A DNA stretch of 64,000 nucleotides from JAVKMO01 sp031539345 (GCA_031539345.1 JAVKMO010000007.1:186001-250000), one strand, 5' to 3'. Counted from the stretch's first letter, positions 18,496 through 27,097 are shown. Numbers and translations are program-made. Notes: generated by a model from the sequence alone, not told the origin.

Positions 18496-18523
18496 AATGG
18501 TTAGTTGTTAATGGTTAGTTGTT
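18496..18523. repeat. Two perfect 14-bp tandem repeats at the 3' side of the four-helix-bundle gene
   Basis: The unit AATGGTTAGTTGTT occurs twice back to back (18496-18509 and 18510-18523). It covers the stop codon of the four-helix-bundle gene and encodes its last residues (TTTNH). A related 14-bp unit in inverted orientation lies on the other side of that gene at 18922-18956. Confidence 0.9.
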
Positions 18524-18870
18524 GTGTTTTTTGCTGTTTTGATGCTGCTGGTTATGAGTTTAATAATTTCAATGGCTTGAGGTTGGATGCTTTCAAATTC
18601 TTTTAATGTCAACATATTACTTGCGTGCAATAATTCTAACCAATATATCGTTTCGTTAATTTCTTTTTGTGCTACTGCTAGTTTATGGATAAAATCTATT
18701 TTACTCTCACTATGTTCTGCCTCTCTTATCATTGCTCCAACCGACGTTCCACTTTTTAATAATTGTTTTGACAAAACGTATTCTTTTTGTTTCACTTGTA
18801 AATGTTGAGACAGTTTAAAAATCCTTAATGCAAAATTGAACGTCTTTGTTTTTAAAATATTATCCTTCAT
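18508..18870 (-). CDS. Four-helix-bundle protein (23S rRNA intervening-sequence/Avd-like family)
   Basis: A 120-residue helical protein of the family first seen in 23S rRNA intervening sequences. Typical features are 'LSKQLLKSGTSVGAMIREAEHSES' (residues about 33-56) and 'FIHKLAVAQKEINETIYWLELL'. Its fold is shared with the Avd accessory protein of diversity-generating retroelements, but no reverse transcriptase is near. The gene interrupts the catabolic cluster between the oxidoreductase alpha subunit and the cyclase gene, and it has no evident role in catabolism. Short tandem repeats flank it on both sides, and its C-terminal residues are encoded by one of them, which points to insertion as a dispersed genetic unit. 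Confidence 0.85.
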   Translation of the reverse strand: MKDNILKTKTFNFALRIFKLSQHLQVKQKEYVLSKQLLKSGTSVGAMIREAEHSESKIDFIHKLAVAQKEINETIYWLELLHASNMLTLKEFESIQPQAIEIIKLITSSIKTAKNTTTNH

Positions 18871-18921
18871 TAAAAAACAATTGTTAGTTGTTTGAATTGT
18901 CTTAATTTATTGGTTAAATCT

Positions 18922-18956
18922 CATCATTAACCATTCATCATTAACCATTAACCATT
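18922..18956. repeat. 14-bp tandem repeat (2.5 copies) at the 5' side of the four-helix-bundle gene
   Basis: The unit CATCATTAACCATT occurs at 18922-18935 and 18936-18949, followed by a half copy at 18950-18956. It includes the stop codon and last residues (MVNG) of the cyclase-family gene. It shares TAACCATT with the complement of the repeat at 18496-18523, so the two arrays face each other across the four-helix-bundle gene. Confidence 0.9.
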
Positions 18957-19717
18957 GCAATCACTCTTAAAGGAGAGCCAGAACCATCTTCAATTTTTAA
19001 TGGTGAAGCGATAATTAAAGCCCCTTTAGGCGGCAATTGATTGAGGTTGTTGAGGCATTGTAAACCATATTTTCCTGCACCGTGCATGAGTGTATGACAA
19101 GGCAATTGAAAATCCCACGTAAAAGACATTCCTGCGTCCGTGTTAATTGTTTCTACCCCAAAGCCTAATACATCTTTTTTTATCAAGTATTCTACGGCTT
19201 CTTTGTTTGGTCCGGGCGTATGATTTAATCCATTTGCGTCTGTGTTTGTAAATTCTTTATCCCACTTTTTTTTATGCCAATCGGTTCTAAATAATACCCA
19301 TGTGCCTTTTTGAATATCGCCATGTTGTTTTTCCCATGCTTGAATGTATTCGGCTGTCAATATAAAATCTGAATTTTTTGCCACTTCGGCAGAGGCATCA
19401 ATGACATTGGCTTCTGCGATAAAATGTTGTGCAGGAATGGTATCAACGGTATTGTTTTTAAAATCTTTACCTGTTACCCAATGGGATGGTGCGTCAAAGT
19501 GAGTGCCAAAATGTTCTCCTACGGTAATGTTATTCCAATACCAACCTGGTCCTTTGGCATCATATTTAGAAATTTGTGTTTTTTGAAATGAAGCAACTTG
19601 TCCAAATTCTGGTGGCAAACTAAGACCTGGAAATTTTTCTGATAGTGTATGCGTCAAATCAATGATTTTGATAGAGCCGTTGAGAATTTTTTCTGTTAAG
19701 GATTGTAGTGTATTCAT
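18941..19717 (-). CDS. Metal-dependent cyclase-family amidohydrolase, isatin hydrolase / kynurenine formamidase type
   Basis: I chose the ATG at 19717 (258 residues, MNTLQSLTEKIL). The longer open frame to 19810 would overlap the flavin reductase end by 68 bp and adds no family-like sequence. The metal site is complete: His69, His73 and Asp75 with His79-Trp80 in 'HFGTHFDAPSHW', preceded by 'GPGWYWNNITVGE'. The family hydrolyses cyclic or aryl amides: kynurenine formamidase, isatin hydrolase and others. With an arylglyoxylate-type oxidoreductase next door, isatin to isatinate is the attractive substrate pair, but this is inferred from context. The C-terminus is encoded by a tandem repeat and may have been altered by the neighbouring insertion. 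Confidence 0.82.
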   Translation of the reverse strand: MNTLQSLTEKILNGSIKIIDLTHTLSEKFPGLSLPPEFGQVASFQKTQISKYDAKGPGWYWNNITVGEHFGTHFDAPSHWVTGKDFKNNTVDTIPAQHFIAEANVIDASAEVAKNSDFILTAEYIQAWEKQHGDIQKGTWVLFRTDWHKKKWDKEFTNTDANGLNHTPGPNKEAVEYLIKKDVLGFGVETINTDAGMSFTWDFQLPCHTLMHGAGKYGLQCLNNLNQLPPKGALIIASPLKIEDGSGSPLRVIAMVNG

Positions 19718-19742
19718 CAGATTATTTTTAAGGGTGAAAAAT

Positions 19743-20270
19743 TTAGGGTAATAATTGGGTATAGTAATTTCTGTCATAATAAACAAGAGAACCTTGATAT
19801 TGGTCTGCAAGGTGGATGGAAATTACTTTTCCAAAGACAATGCAGTGTCCATATTTTGGTATCATTTCATCAACGACACAAACAAAAGAGGCTGGAGAAT
19901 CTGTCAAAACCAAACTACTGCCTTTCTTTTCCCAAGCCCCTATTTGAAACCTATCAGTGCCTTTTAAACCAGTTATGCCAGAAAAGGCTTTTGCAACATC
20001 AAGGTGTTGCGTGCCTAAAAAATTAATGGAAAATTGTTTTGTGGCTGCAAGAATCGGATACGCAGAAGATTGAGGATTAACACTCACCATAAAAATTGGC
20101 GGTTCTACAGATACAGAAACTACAGAAGTAACTGTTATGCCAGTCTTTTCTGTTTCATTTTGAACAGCAATAATAGACACGCCACCTGCTAAACGCCTCA
20201 TAGATTTTTTAAAATCATCTGCGATATGATATTCCTGATTGCTCATAACACCTTGATTGTTTTTACTCAT
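19743..20270 (-). CDS. NAD(P)H:flavin oxidoreductase component (flavin reductase family)
   Basis: A 175-residue flavin reductase-like protein of the split-barrel FMN-binding family (HpaC/RutF group). The start segment 'MRRLAGGVSIIAVQNETEKTG' and 'ITVTSVVSVSVEPPIFMVSV' form the usual flavin site, and 'QFSINFLGTQHLDVAKAFSG' follows. It supplies reduced FMN or FAD to a partner monooxygenase. The partner is almost certainly the LLM-class protein whose stop codon lies just 4 bp upstream, so the pair forms a two-component monooxygenase. Confidence 0.9.
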   Translation of the reverse strand: MSKNNQGVMSNQEYHIADDFKKSMRRLAGGVSIIAVQNETEKTGITVTSVVSVSVEPPIFMVSVNPQSSAYPILAATKQFSINFLGTQHLDVAKAFSGITGLKGTDRFQIGAWEKKGSSLVLTDSPASFVCVVDEMIPKYGHCIVFGKVISIHLADQYQGSLVYYDRNYYTQLLP

Positions 20271-20274
20271 TGCA

Positions 20275-21384
20275 TTAGATTTTAAATGCTTTTCTAATTC
20301 CCCTTTGTTCTAAAATGGGCAATACATTATCTCTGAAATAAGGAAATTCGTCAACATAGTTTACAAAAGACAAAGTTGTGCCTGAAAAACCTGCTTCTAA
20401 TAATGTTTGAATACCGTCAGCCACTTGCGTTGGCGTTCCTGTTAAAGGAAAGCCGCCGTGTCCAATTGCCATCAATGCTTTAATTTGAGCCAATAAATCG
20501 TGCGGAAAAGATTGTGCATTTTGAAACTGTAAGTTCACTAAATTTTCTACTGCAGGCCAATCTGCATTGTCTAAAGTTTTTTTTACATAGTCTTTTGCTT
20601 CTTGCTCTGTTGGTCGGCAACAAACGTGCGAAAAAGTAAGTACGCCTAAATCTGACCTTCCTGCGGCTGTTGCCTTTGCTTTCAATTCTTTAATTTCGTC
20701 TTTTGAGCGATTGATATCGATGCAAGGCGTAAATAAAAAGTTGGCATTTTGAATCGCAAAGTCTCTGCCTATGCCGGAACCTGCAGCATTAAAAATAGGA
20801 ATTTGGACTTGTGGTTTAGGGTCGCTGTGAACATTCACTCCTTTGAAATATTTTCCTTTCCAATCAAAAGCTTCTTTTGATGTCCATAATTTTTTAATCC
20901 AATCAAACCATTCTTGTGCATACGCATAGCGAGTTTCGTGGTCTTGCGGCAGGTCTAAACCCATGGCTTCATATTCGGGTTTATTCCAACCTGCAACAAT
21001 ATTTAACCCTATTCTTCCATTGCTCACACTATCTGCTGTGGCAATTTGTTTGGCAACAACAACAGGATGTGCGGTTACTGTTTGTATGGTTGCAAAGAGG
21101 GTAATGTTTTTTGTAATGGCTGCTAAGGCGGTTGCCCATGTCATCGTTTCTAAAATTGAGCCTTGAAATTTTGTTTCGCCGCCATAGGTTATCCAACGTG
21201 CAATAGGCAGCATAAAATCAATGCCGGCATCGTCTAATAATAAAGCTAATTTTTTATTGTCTTCCCAAGATGCACTCCAGCGTTCGGGCAATTTGGTAAC
21301 CGACATGCCACCAGAGCAATTGCTTGAAAAACTTCCTAAAAGAAAATGTCCTTGTTCTAAAATGGGTGCTTTTTTCATCGTCAT
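20275..21384 (-). CDS. LLM-class flavin-dependent monooxygenase (RutA/SfnG/SsuD-like)
   Basis: A 369-residue luciferase-like TIM-barrel monooxygenase that uses reduced flavin and O2. Recognisable family blocks are 'ETMTWATALAAITKNITLFA', 'VTAHPVVVAKQIATADSVS', 'GRIGLNIVAGWNKPEYEAMG' and 'DERYAYAQEWFDWIKKLW'-like text (here DHETRYAYAQEWF). These place it near the pyrimidine (RutA), dimethylsulfone (SfnG) and alkanesulfonate enzymes. It could open an N-heterocycle or oxidise the pathway's entry substrate. The second codon ATG at 21378 is an alternative start. The flavin reductase follows after 4 bp. Confidence 0.85.
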   Translation of the reverse strand: MTMKKAPILEQGHFLLGSFSSNCSGGMSVTKLPERWSASWEDNKKLALLLDDAGIDFMLPIARWITYGGETKFQGSILETMTWATALAAITKNITLFATIQTVTAHPVVVAKQIATADSVSNGRIGLNIVAGWNKPEYEAMGLDLPQDHETRYAYAQEWFDWIKKLWTSKEAFDWKGKYFKGVNVHSDPKPQVQIPIFNAAGSGIGRDFAIQNANFLFTPCIDINRSKDEIKELKAKATAAGRSDLGVLTFSHVCCRPTEQEAKDYVKKTLDNADWPAVENLVNLQFQNAQSFPHDLLAQIKALMAIGHGGFPLTGTPTQVADGIQTLLEAGFSGTTLSFVNYVDEFPYFRDNVLPILEQRGIRKAFKI

Positions 21385-21515
21385 AAATTTAAAAGGTGAA
21401 TAAAAAAAAGTGTATGATTTTACTGTTGTGATAATAAAGGCATTAAAGGTGTGTGTTGTTCTTTATGCTTGATTGATGTTTTTGTTGATTTAATAAAGTA
21501 TAGTAGAGTTACAGG

Positions 21516-22037
21516 TTATTGTTTTACCTCCACTCGTTCAACCAATTCTATATGATTTTCCCAAGGGTCTATAGCATAAATGATTTTTACGCCAACATCA
21601 GAGGCATCTAATGGACCTGCTAAGAATTTTAATCCAAATTCATCTTTCATCGCCATAACTTGATCTAAACTTTTTACTTTAAATCCGATATGATACCCCC
21701 CAATATCGCACACGCGTGGGTGTTGTGTATTTTTGTCGGTAGGTCTATCGTATTGAAAAAGTTCTAATCGAGAACCGTCTTCTAATTCTAACATAATCAA
21801 TCTAAAGCAAGCATCTTCTACATTAAAAAAGGCTAGCCCCCAATCTTTACCATCTACAGACCCAATAGCCTTGGAGTCCAATGGCCCTACTCTAAAAACT
21901 TCTTTTGCATTTAATAGTGTTGTATAAAATAGAACCGCTGCTTCTAAATCAGGAACCGTTAATCCTACATGATCCATACCTGATAAGCTGGTTAAACATT
22001 TAGTATTTATAGACATCGTATTTTTATTTTTAATCAT
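21516..22037 (-). CDS. VOC-superfamily (glyoxalase-like) metalloprotein
   Basis: The frame opens at 22037, but ATG at 22019 (MSINTKCLTSL) is an equally good start. The protein has two VOC beta-alpha-beta repeats with the four expected metal ligands: His in 'GMDHVGLTVPDL', Glu in 'RLELFQYDR', His in 'GGYHIGFKV' and Glu in 'NHIELVERV'. VOC proteins include glyoxalase I, methylmalonyl-CoA epimerase and extradiol dioxygenases. This short single-domain form is too small for a classical extradiol dioxygenase. It sits between the LLM monooxygenase and the NCS1 permease, so a step on the entry substrate is likely. Confidence 0.8.
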   Translation of the reverse strand: MIKNKNTMSINTKCLTSLSGMDHVGLTVPDLEAAVLFYTTLLNAKEVFRVGPLDSKAIGSVDGKDWGLAFFNVEDACFRLIMLELEDGSRLELFQYDRPTDKNTQHPRVCDIGGYHIGFKVKSLDQVMAMKDEFGLKFLAGPLDASDVGVKIIYAIDPWENHIELVERVEVKQ

Positions 22038-22098
22038 TCGATAAGATAAAGTAGAAGAACTTTTTATAGAAAAAGCTCTTCTACCAAATAAAAAACGC

Positions 22099-23499
22099 TT
22101 AGGCTAACTTAGGTTTTAAAATGCTTGTTCTCAATATATAGTATAACACAACGCTGATTACTAAACTGCTAACAAATTGTATAGGAATAATTTTATTCAA
22201 TACATAGTGTGCTAAAGTAGTTGCCACAAAGGTTGTTATCACCCCAGCCCAATTTACACTTTCATTATTTTTTTTGAAATCAATTTGATTTTTGCTTACA
22301 AAGAAATAATCGGTTATCATAACCCCTGCAAAGGTTGTTGTTAAAACACCTAGAATTTCTATCCATGATTGCACTAAACCTAAAATGTTCATGCTGACCA
22401 TAATCAAGCCTATAATATTGGCAATGATAACTTGCACCCAACGTGGCTGTTTAAAACCTACGGCATCAAATAAATTAGACAATGAAAGCGAACCGCTATA
22501 CGTATTTAATACTTGTGCCTTTCCTTGTGCAGCTATCATTAATATAAACCCAATAACGCCACCAAATACAATAAACGCTGCAGCAACGCCATCTGGTGAT
22601 AATGCCATTTTTTGTGCAACATCAGCAGCAATACCTTTACTAATATAATGTTCTACTAATTTTCCTGTTCCTGCAAACATTACCATTCCACCTATAGCTA
22701 CACAAACAATATCCATACCTACGTTGCCTAAAATTGCAGCAATACCGATATCAGAAGATTTTTTTGCATAACGCCCTAAATCAGCATCCACTAAAGCTAA
22801 TGCCCCTGCAGAACCGATAAATAAATTGATGCAAAAAATGTATTTACCCATCGCCGTTGAAGCCCCCATACCTTGTAAAACTTCTGCTGGAAACAATGCA
22901 CCAAAAGAAGTTACTTGACTCAATGACATGCCAGTAACAGCCAATACATTATAAGTCATATACACTAAAATTAATAAGAAAAGTACCAACATAACTGATG
23001 ATATTTTTGCTACTAAGTTAAAGCCGTATAATGTTAAAAATACCCAAGCAATTGATAATAAACCATAAATCAAGACTTTGCTCATGATAGAATCTTGGAA
23101 TCCAAAATAAAATTTAAACCCTTCATAAAGTAAAGCATTTTCTAAGGCCAAAAAGCCTATAATCATAAATGCAAAGATGGCTGATGCGATGATTGAACCT
23201 TTTACACCATAGCCAAAAAAACGTGCCATTACGGTACTCGATAAACCTGTTTTAAAAGCAATGTGTCCACAAAGCCATCCAATAATACCGCCAATGATAG
23301 TTACGGTTATCCCTGCCCAAATGGCAATTTCAAATCCCGCAACAAACGTTGCTAAGGCACCAAAAAATATTTGAATAAGCGTGGTAACAATACCTGCGGT
23401 ATTCCACGTTATTTTTAACCAACCTTGTCTTTGATCTACTGGTACAGATTCCAAAGCGTTGTCTTCCATTTGTGCTTTTACGTCTACATGTGCTGCCAT
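22099..23499 (-). CDS. NCS1-family (purine/cytosine/hydantoin) permease
   Basis: A 466-residue inner-membrane transporter with about 12 hydrophobic segments. The N-terminal 'LKITWNTAGIVTTLIQIFFG' and 'GGIIGWLCGHIAFKTGLSSTVMARFFGYGVKGS' regions match CodB-like NCS1 symporters, which take up nucleobases, hydantoins, allantoin and related N-heterocycles with H+ or Na+. It lies between the VOC gene and the porin. As the only inner-membrane carrier of the cluster it probably imports the pathway substrate, which favours a nitrogen heterocycle over a simple aromatic acid. Confidence 0.87.
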   Translation of the reverse strand: MAAHVDVKAQMEDNALESVPVDQRQGWLKITWNTAGIVTTLIQIFFGALATFVAGFEIAIWAGITVTIIGGIIGWLCGHIAFKTGLSSTVMARFFGYGVKGSIIASAIFAFMIIGFLALENALLYEGFKFYFGFQDSIMSKVLIYGLLSIAWVFLTLYGFNLVAKISSVMLVLFLLILVYMTYNVLAVTGMSLSQVTSFGALFPAEVLQGMGASTAMGKYIFCINLFIGSAGALALVDADLGRYAKKSSDIGIAAILGNVGMDIVCVAIGGMVMFAGTGKLVEHYISKGIAADVAQKMALSPDGVAAAFIVFGGVIGFILMIAAQGKAQVLNTYSGSLSLSNLFDAVGFKQPRWVQVIIANIIGLIMVSMNILGLVQSWIEILGVLTTTFAGVMITDYFFVSKNQIDFKKNNESVNWAGVITTFVATTLAHYVLNKIIPIQFVSSLVISVVLYYILRTSILKPKLA

Positions 23500-23573
23500 A
23501 ATGATTTAATTTAAAGTGTGAAAAAAAATAGAAAAAATTCTGTACGTTTTACTACAACAGAATGCAATAAAAA

Positions 23574-24809
23574 TTAGAATAAAAATGTGCCTCCAAGTGC
23601 AAGCAAATTTCTATCTGCTACCACACCGAGTAGTGGGTTTTTTGACATATTAGTAAATTCTGCCCTCAACAAAAACGCACCGATCGGTTGGCTTAAACTA
23701 ATGGTAAAACGAGAGGTTGCACTACCATCACTACCTCCAAACCATCCGCCTTTTTCTATTGTGCTTGAGCCATAATTAACCGCCGTTGTAAATCCTTTTT
23801 TTAATGAATACGACGCTTGAACATAATAACCAGAAGAACTTGCAGTAACAATTTTTCCATTGTCTGTTTTTGTTGCTCCTAAAAATAGTCCATAATACCC
23901 TAAGCCACTGCCTGTGTTAAATTGACCACTGAGTGCAAAACCGCCAGTTTTTATTTTAGCAAAAACGTCAAAGCCTGTTCCTCTCAATTCATTTTGTGTG
24001 CTTGTGGCTTTGATTATTTTTTGATTGATAAAACTTGCACTGATATATAAGTTAGTGCTTGGACTAATGTCTTTTACAAAAGCGAGTTTTCCTTGCAAAC
24101 CAAGAGACCCTCCCGATTGCGTTTGATTCAAAGGTTGATACGCGCCGAGCGTAATTGTTAAGCCTCCTAAAGATGGGGTCGTATAGTTAATTTGGGGGTA
24201 TTTATCACAAAACACATAGCCATAACCCAAGCCCAAATCATGCACTTGGCGAGGAATAGCAGTGGCACGTGATACGCCTACACCAAGAACAGAAATGTCT
24301 TGAAAAGCAGCATCTTTTGCAAATAATCCAAAGTCTCTGCCCAATAAAAACGTGCCATATTTTTTATGCGTAATTTGAGCAAAAGCTTGCATAAATTCTA
24401 CAAAGTTTGTTTGCAAAGCACCACCATCTCCGCCAGCAGTAGTTCCGCCAACACCTTGGTCGCTAATTGTTCCGTTGTATGCAACGAAGTTATTTTGAGA
24501 AACATACGCTGTAATGTTTCCTGTAACGCGAAGGTCTCCTTTTTCAAAATAAGGAAGTGCTGACAAAGACGCTGGTAATAATCCATTGGCAATAGTTGAG
24601 TTGGTTTCGCTACTTCCGTCTGGTGTTAATTTTCCAAACGTAGTCAATAGATACGTTCCAATTTGTCCATGAAAGTCAATGCCTTGTTTCGGCTTATCTT
24701 CGACTACTGTAGCAGGACTTGCTGTTTGTGCAAACAACAGCGTATTGCATAAAGCAATACCCAAGAAAGTTGCGACTGTTTTTTTTGATCGTAATACTTT
24801 TTTTTTCAT
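23574..24809 (-). CDS. Outer-membrane porin
   Basis: A 411-residue exported barrel protein. The signal peptide includes a basic stretch (MKKKVLRSKK) and a hydrophobic core ending LLFAQ. The mature part has many amphipathic strands with glycine-rich turns and the segment 'FLLGRDFGLFAKDAAFQDIS' typical of general or specific porins. The C-terminus is a strand ending in phenylalanine (LALGGTFLF), the usual outer-membrane targeting end. It is encoded next to the NCS1 permease and gentisate-dioxygenase-like gene, so it should let the cluster's substrate cross the outer membrane. Such stand-alone porins in catabolic clusters are commoner in proteobacteria than in Bacteroidota. Confidence 0.82.
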   Translation of the reverse strand: MKKKVLRSKKTVATFLGIALCNTLLFAQTASPATVVEDKPKQGIDFHGQIGTYLLTTFGKLTPDGSSETNSTIANGLLPASLSALPYFEKGDLRVTGNITAYVSQNNFVAYNGTISDQGVGGTTAGGDGGALQTNFVEFMQAFAQITHKKYGTFLLGRDFGLFAKDAAFQDISVLGVGVSRATAIPRQVHDLGLGYGYVFCDKYPQINYTTPSLGGLTITLGAYQPLNQTQSGGSLGLQGKLAFVKDISPSTNLYISASFINQKIIKATSTQNELRGTGFDVFAKIKTGGFALSGQFNTGSGLGYYGLFLGATKTDNGKIVTASSSGYYVQASYSLKKGFTTAVNYGSSTIEKGGWFGGSDGSATSRFTISLSQPIGAFLLRAEFTNMSKNPLLGVVADRNLLALGGTFLF

Positions 24810-24865
24810 ACTGGTTGGTTTTAAAAGGTGAATAAAAGGGTAAATAAAAAAGTTAGAAATTGTGA

Positions 24866-26011
24866 TTAAATAAGGTGTTGGTATCCATTATTTTCGGGAT
24901 ACAATTTTGTTTGATACAATTGCAATGCTTGAATTACAGGCAAATCATTGAATTGAAATAGACACGCATCTTCATTTATAGAAGTATTGCAGTGTTCGTG
25001 CCAACTCCATGAAGGCACACAGAAAATGTCATTTTTTTTCCATTCAAATTTTTTGCCGTTGATAATCGTATAACCTTGACCTTTGCAACATTGATACATA
25101 ATAGAACCTGTATGTTTATGTGCTTTCGTATGTTCTTTTGGGTGTAATAATTGCATTGCTGCGCCCATTGTTGGCATCACATGTCCGCCAGTAGCAGGGT
25201 TCGCATATTGTAAGATAATGCCGTCATACGGGTCAGGGTCGTTTACTTTTGCGGCATTTAAAAGTGCTTCATAAGTAGGCTCCCATCCAAATCTAAAGAG
25301 AGGTGAATACGCATGATTCCATTTTAAATCCATTGGCAATAAGCCGGCACCGCTATAAGTCATTGGAGAATGGTCTATCGGCACTAATAAATCTTGTCCT
25401 TTTCCTTCGGGCAATACGGCATAATTATTCGCCTCTAAAGCATTGACTAATGGAATATCTAAACCATCTTGCCAAATGCACGTTTTACCTTCTGCAACTA
25501 CGCCGTGTTCGTGCCAAGCACTATTGGGCGTAATCACAAAATCATTAACACCTAAATTGATTTTGTTTCCATTGACAACAGTATATCCGCCGGCTCCTTC
25601 CATAATAAAACGTAATGCAGAAGCATTATGTCGATGTGCAGGCGTAGATTCTCCAGGACGCGTAACTTGTAAACCAGAATATAACCAACCTACAGAAGCC
25701 GCCATTTCTGCTCGTTTAGGATTGATTAAATACACGACTCTTCTACCAGCTTGTTCGGGCGTTACTAACTCTGAAGATTTTAATACCAATGGTCGCAAAT
25801 CTTCATATCGCCATAACATAGGGTCAGAGGTGGTGTGTGGTTCCCATGGTTCAATTTTATTGGCAACTTTCCACAAAGCACCAGAACCAAATTTTGCAAG
25901 GTCTTCATAATACTTGACTAACTCTTCCGAGTCCTGCACTCTTGCACGTCCATAAGCAGCATCGTCTGTGGTTTGTACTGCATCTTTATTAAATAAATGT
26001 GTTGCATCCAT
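24866..26011 (-). CDS. Gentisate 1,2-dioxygenase-like bicupin ring-cleavage enzyme
   Basis: A 381-residue bicupin of the gentisate/1-hydroxy-2-naphthoate dioxygenase family. The N-terminal cupin carries the iron ligands His126 and His128 in 'TPAHRHNASALRFIMEG' and His167/169 in 'NSAWHEHG'. The second cupin also keeps histidines ('KAHKHTGSIMYQ' and 'SWSWHEHCN'). It would cleave gentisate, or a 5-hydroxyanthranilate-like analogue, between C1 and C2 to give maleylpyruvate or its imine. Downstream genes for FAH hydrolase and maleate isomerase fit this product. Related enzymes act on salicylate or 5-nitrosalicylate, so the exact ring substrate is open. Confidence 0.88.
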   Translation of the reverse strand: MDATHLFNKDAVQTTDDAAYGRARVQDSEELVKYYEDLAKFGSGALWKVANKIEPWEPHTTSDPMLWRYEDLRPLVLKSSELVTPEQAGRRVVYLINPKRAEMAASVGWLYSGLQVTRPGESTPAHRHNASALRFIMEGAGGYTVVNGNKINLGVNDFVITPNSAWHEHGVVAEGKTCIWQDGLDIPLVNALEANNYAVLPEGKGQDLLVPIDHSPMTYSGAGLLPMDLKWNHAYSPLFRFGWEPTYEALLNAAKVNDPDPYDGIILQYANPATGGHVMPTMGAAMQLLHPKEHTKAHKHTGSIMYQCCKGQGYTIINGKKFEWKKNDIFCVPSWSWHEHCNTSINEDACLFQFNDLPVIQALQLYQTKLYPENNGYQHLI

Positions 26012-26059
26012 AAATTGTTTGTTTTTTTAAGATGATAAAAGGAATGTATGCTGATGTGA

Positions 26060-27058
26060 TTAAATAATGTCTTTAAACCCATCATTATCTTTCTTGCTAT
26101 AAAAAGTTATCGGCTCTTGTGCATCTGTGTTGATTCTTAAATTAAAAATGTCAAAACGATTGTAATGCCCTATAATATCATGCATTTGTTTGGGTTGAAT
26201 ACATTTATTCAAGTCTATTTCGCCATACACAATGCCTTCTGTATCTATTAAAGGCGTTGATACAACTTGACCATTAGGGCCTATAATACCGCTAAATGAA
26301 CTGTTTTTACGAGTCATTTTTTCTCTTACATGAGGAATGTAAGGTTCAAATAATTGTATCATTTCTTCACTAACAGTAGAACAAGCAATGATGGTAAACA
26401 ACTTGCCTTCAAATGAATGTGCTGCAGCTCTAATTTTAATGGCTTCTGCCATATCATAATCTGCAGGTGCAACAGGCAATGAAATATAATTGGCAATGTG
26501 TATCAATTCGCCTTGGGCGAGTAAAGCAAAACGAGCCAATGTATTTGTGTTTTCACCACATGCCAAAGCACCTAAAGGACCGCATTTTGTTTGATGAACT
26601 TTTAGAGAAGAACCATCTCCACCTGTCCACGTTAATTTTTCTGCCCAAGTAGGTACTAATTTTCTATGCTTGCCAATCAGTTCGCCTTGTTCATCAATAA
26701 TCAATATGGTATTGTACAAAGTAGCGAGACTATTTTCAGCTCTTTCATTGATACCGATAACCACCATGCAATGATTGTCTTTTGCCGCTTTACACAATTG
26801 AGTAACTTCTTTTCCTGGAACAGTAATTGCCGATTTGCATAATTTCTCAAACCATTCACTCGATTCAATTGGATTCATTAACCAACTCCAATACGGATAA
26901 GCAGAAATGAAAACTTCTGGAAACGCAACTAAAGAAGCACCATTTTGAGCCACTTCTTTAATGATAGAACAAACTTTTTCAACTGTTGCCGGCGTGTTTA
27001 AAAACACAGGGCTGGCTTGAACTGCAGCAACTGTAAACGGGGTAAAATTCATCTTCAT
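26060..27058 (-). CDS. Nitrilase-superfamily carbon-nitrogen hydrolase
   Basis: A 332-residue nitrilase. The Glu-Lys-Cys triad is complete: Glu48 in 'VAFPEVFISAYP', Lys133 in 'GKHRKLVPTWAEKLTW' and Cys167 in 'GALACGENTN'. The 'CGEN' context and the 'LVPTWAEKLTW' segment are those of true nitrilases that turn nitriles into acids and ammonia, rather than amidases. It is the first gene of the minus-strand catabolic run, divergent from the IclR regulator. Indole-3-acetonitrile or another aryl nitrile would be a reasonable substrate, but this is speculative. An in-frame ATG two codons later (27052) is an alternative start. Confidence 0.86.
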   Translation of the reverse strand: MKMNFTPFTVAAVQASPVFLNTPATVEKVCSIIKEVAQNGASLVAFPEVFISAYPYWSWLMNPIESSEWFEKLCKSAITVPGKEVTQLCKAAKDNHCMVVIGINERAENSLATLYNTILIIDEQGELIGKHRKLVPTWAEKLTWTGGDGSSLKVHQTKCGPLGALACGENTNTLARFALLAQGELIHIANYISLPVAPADYDMAEAIKIRAAAHSFEGKLFTIIACSTVSEEMIQLFEPYIPHVREKMTRKNSSFSGIIGPNGQVVSTPLIDTEGIVYGEIDLNKCIQPKQMHDIIGHYNRFDIFNLRINTDAQEPITFYSKKDNDGFKDII

Positions 27059-27097
27059 AAAATTAGTTTTTTCATCATTACAAATAGTTTCTTAATT

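Noticed and set aside
18496..18956. Diversity-generating retroelement
   Set aside because: The four-helix-bundle protein is Avd-like, but no reverse transcriptase, template repeat or variable repeat is present.
18941..19810. Longer cyclase frame starting at 19810
   Set aside because: It would overlap the flavin reductase gene by 68 bp and adds sequence unlike the family.
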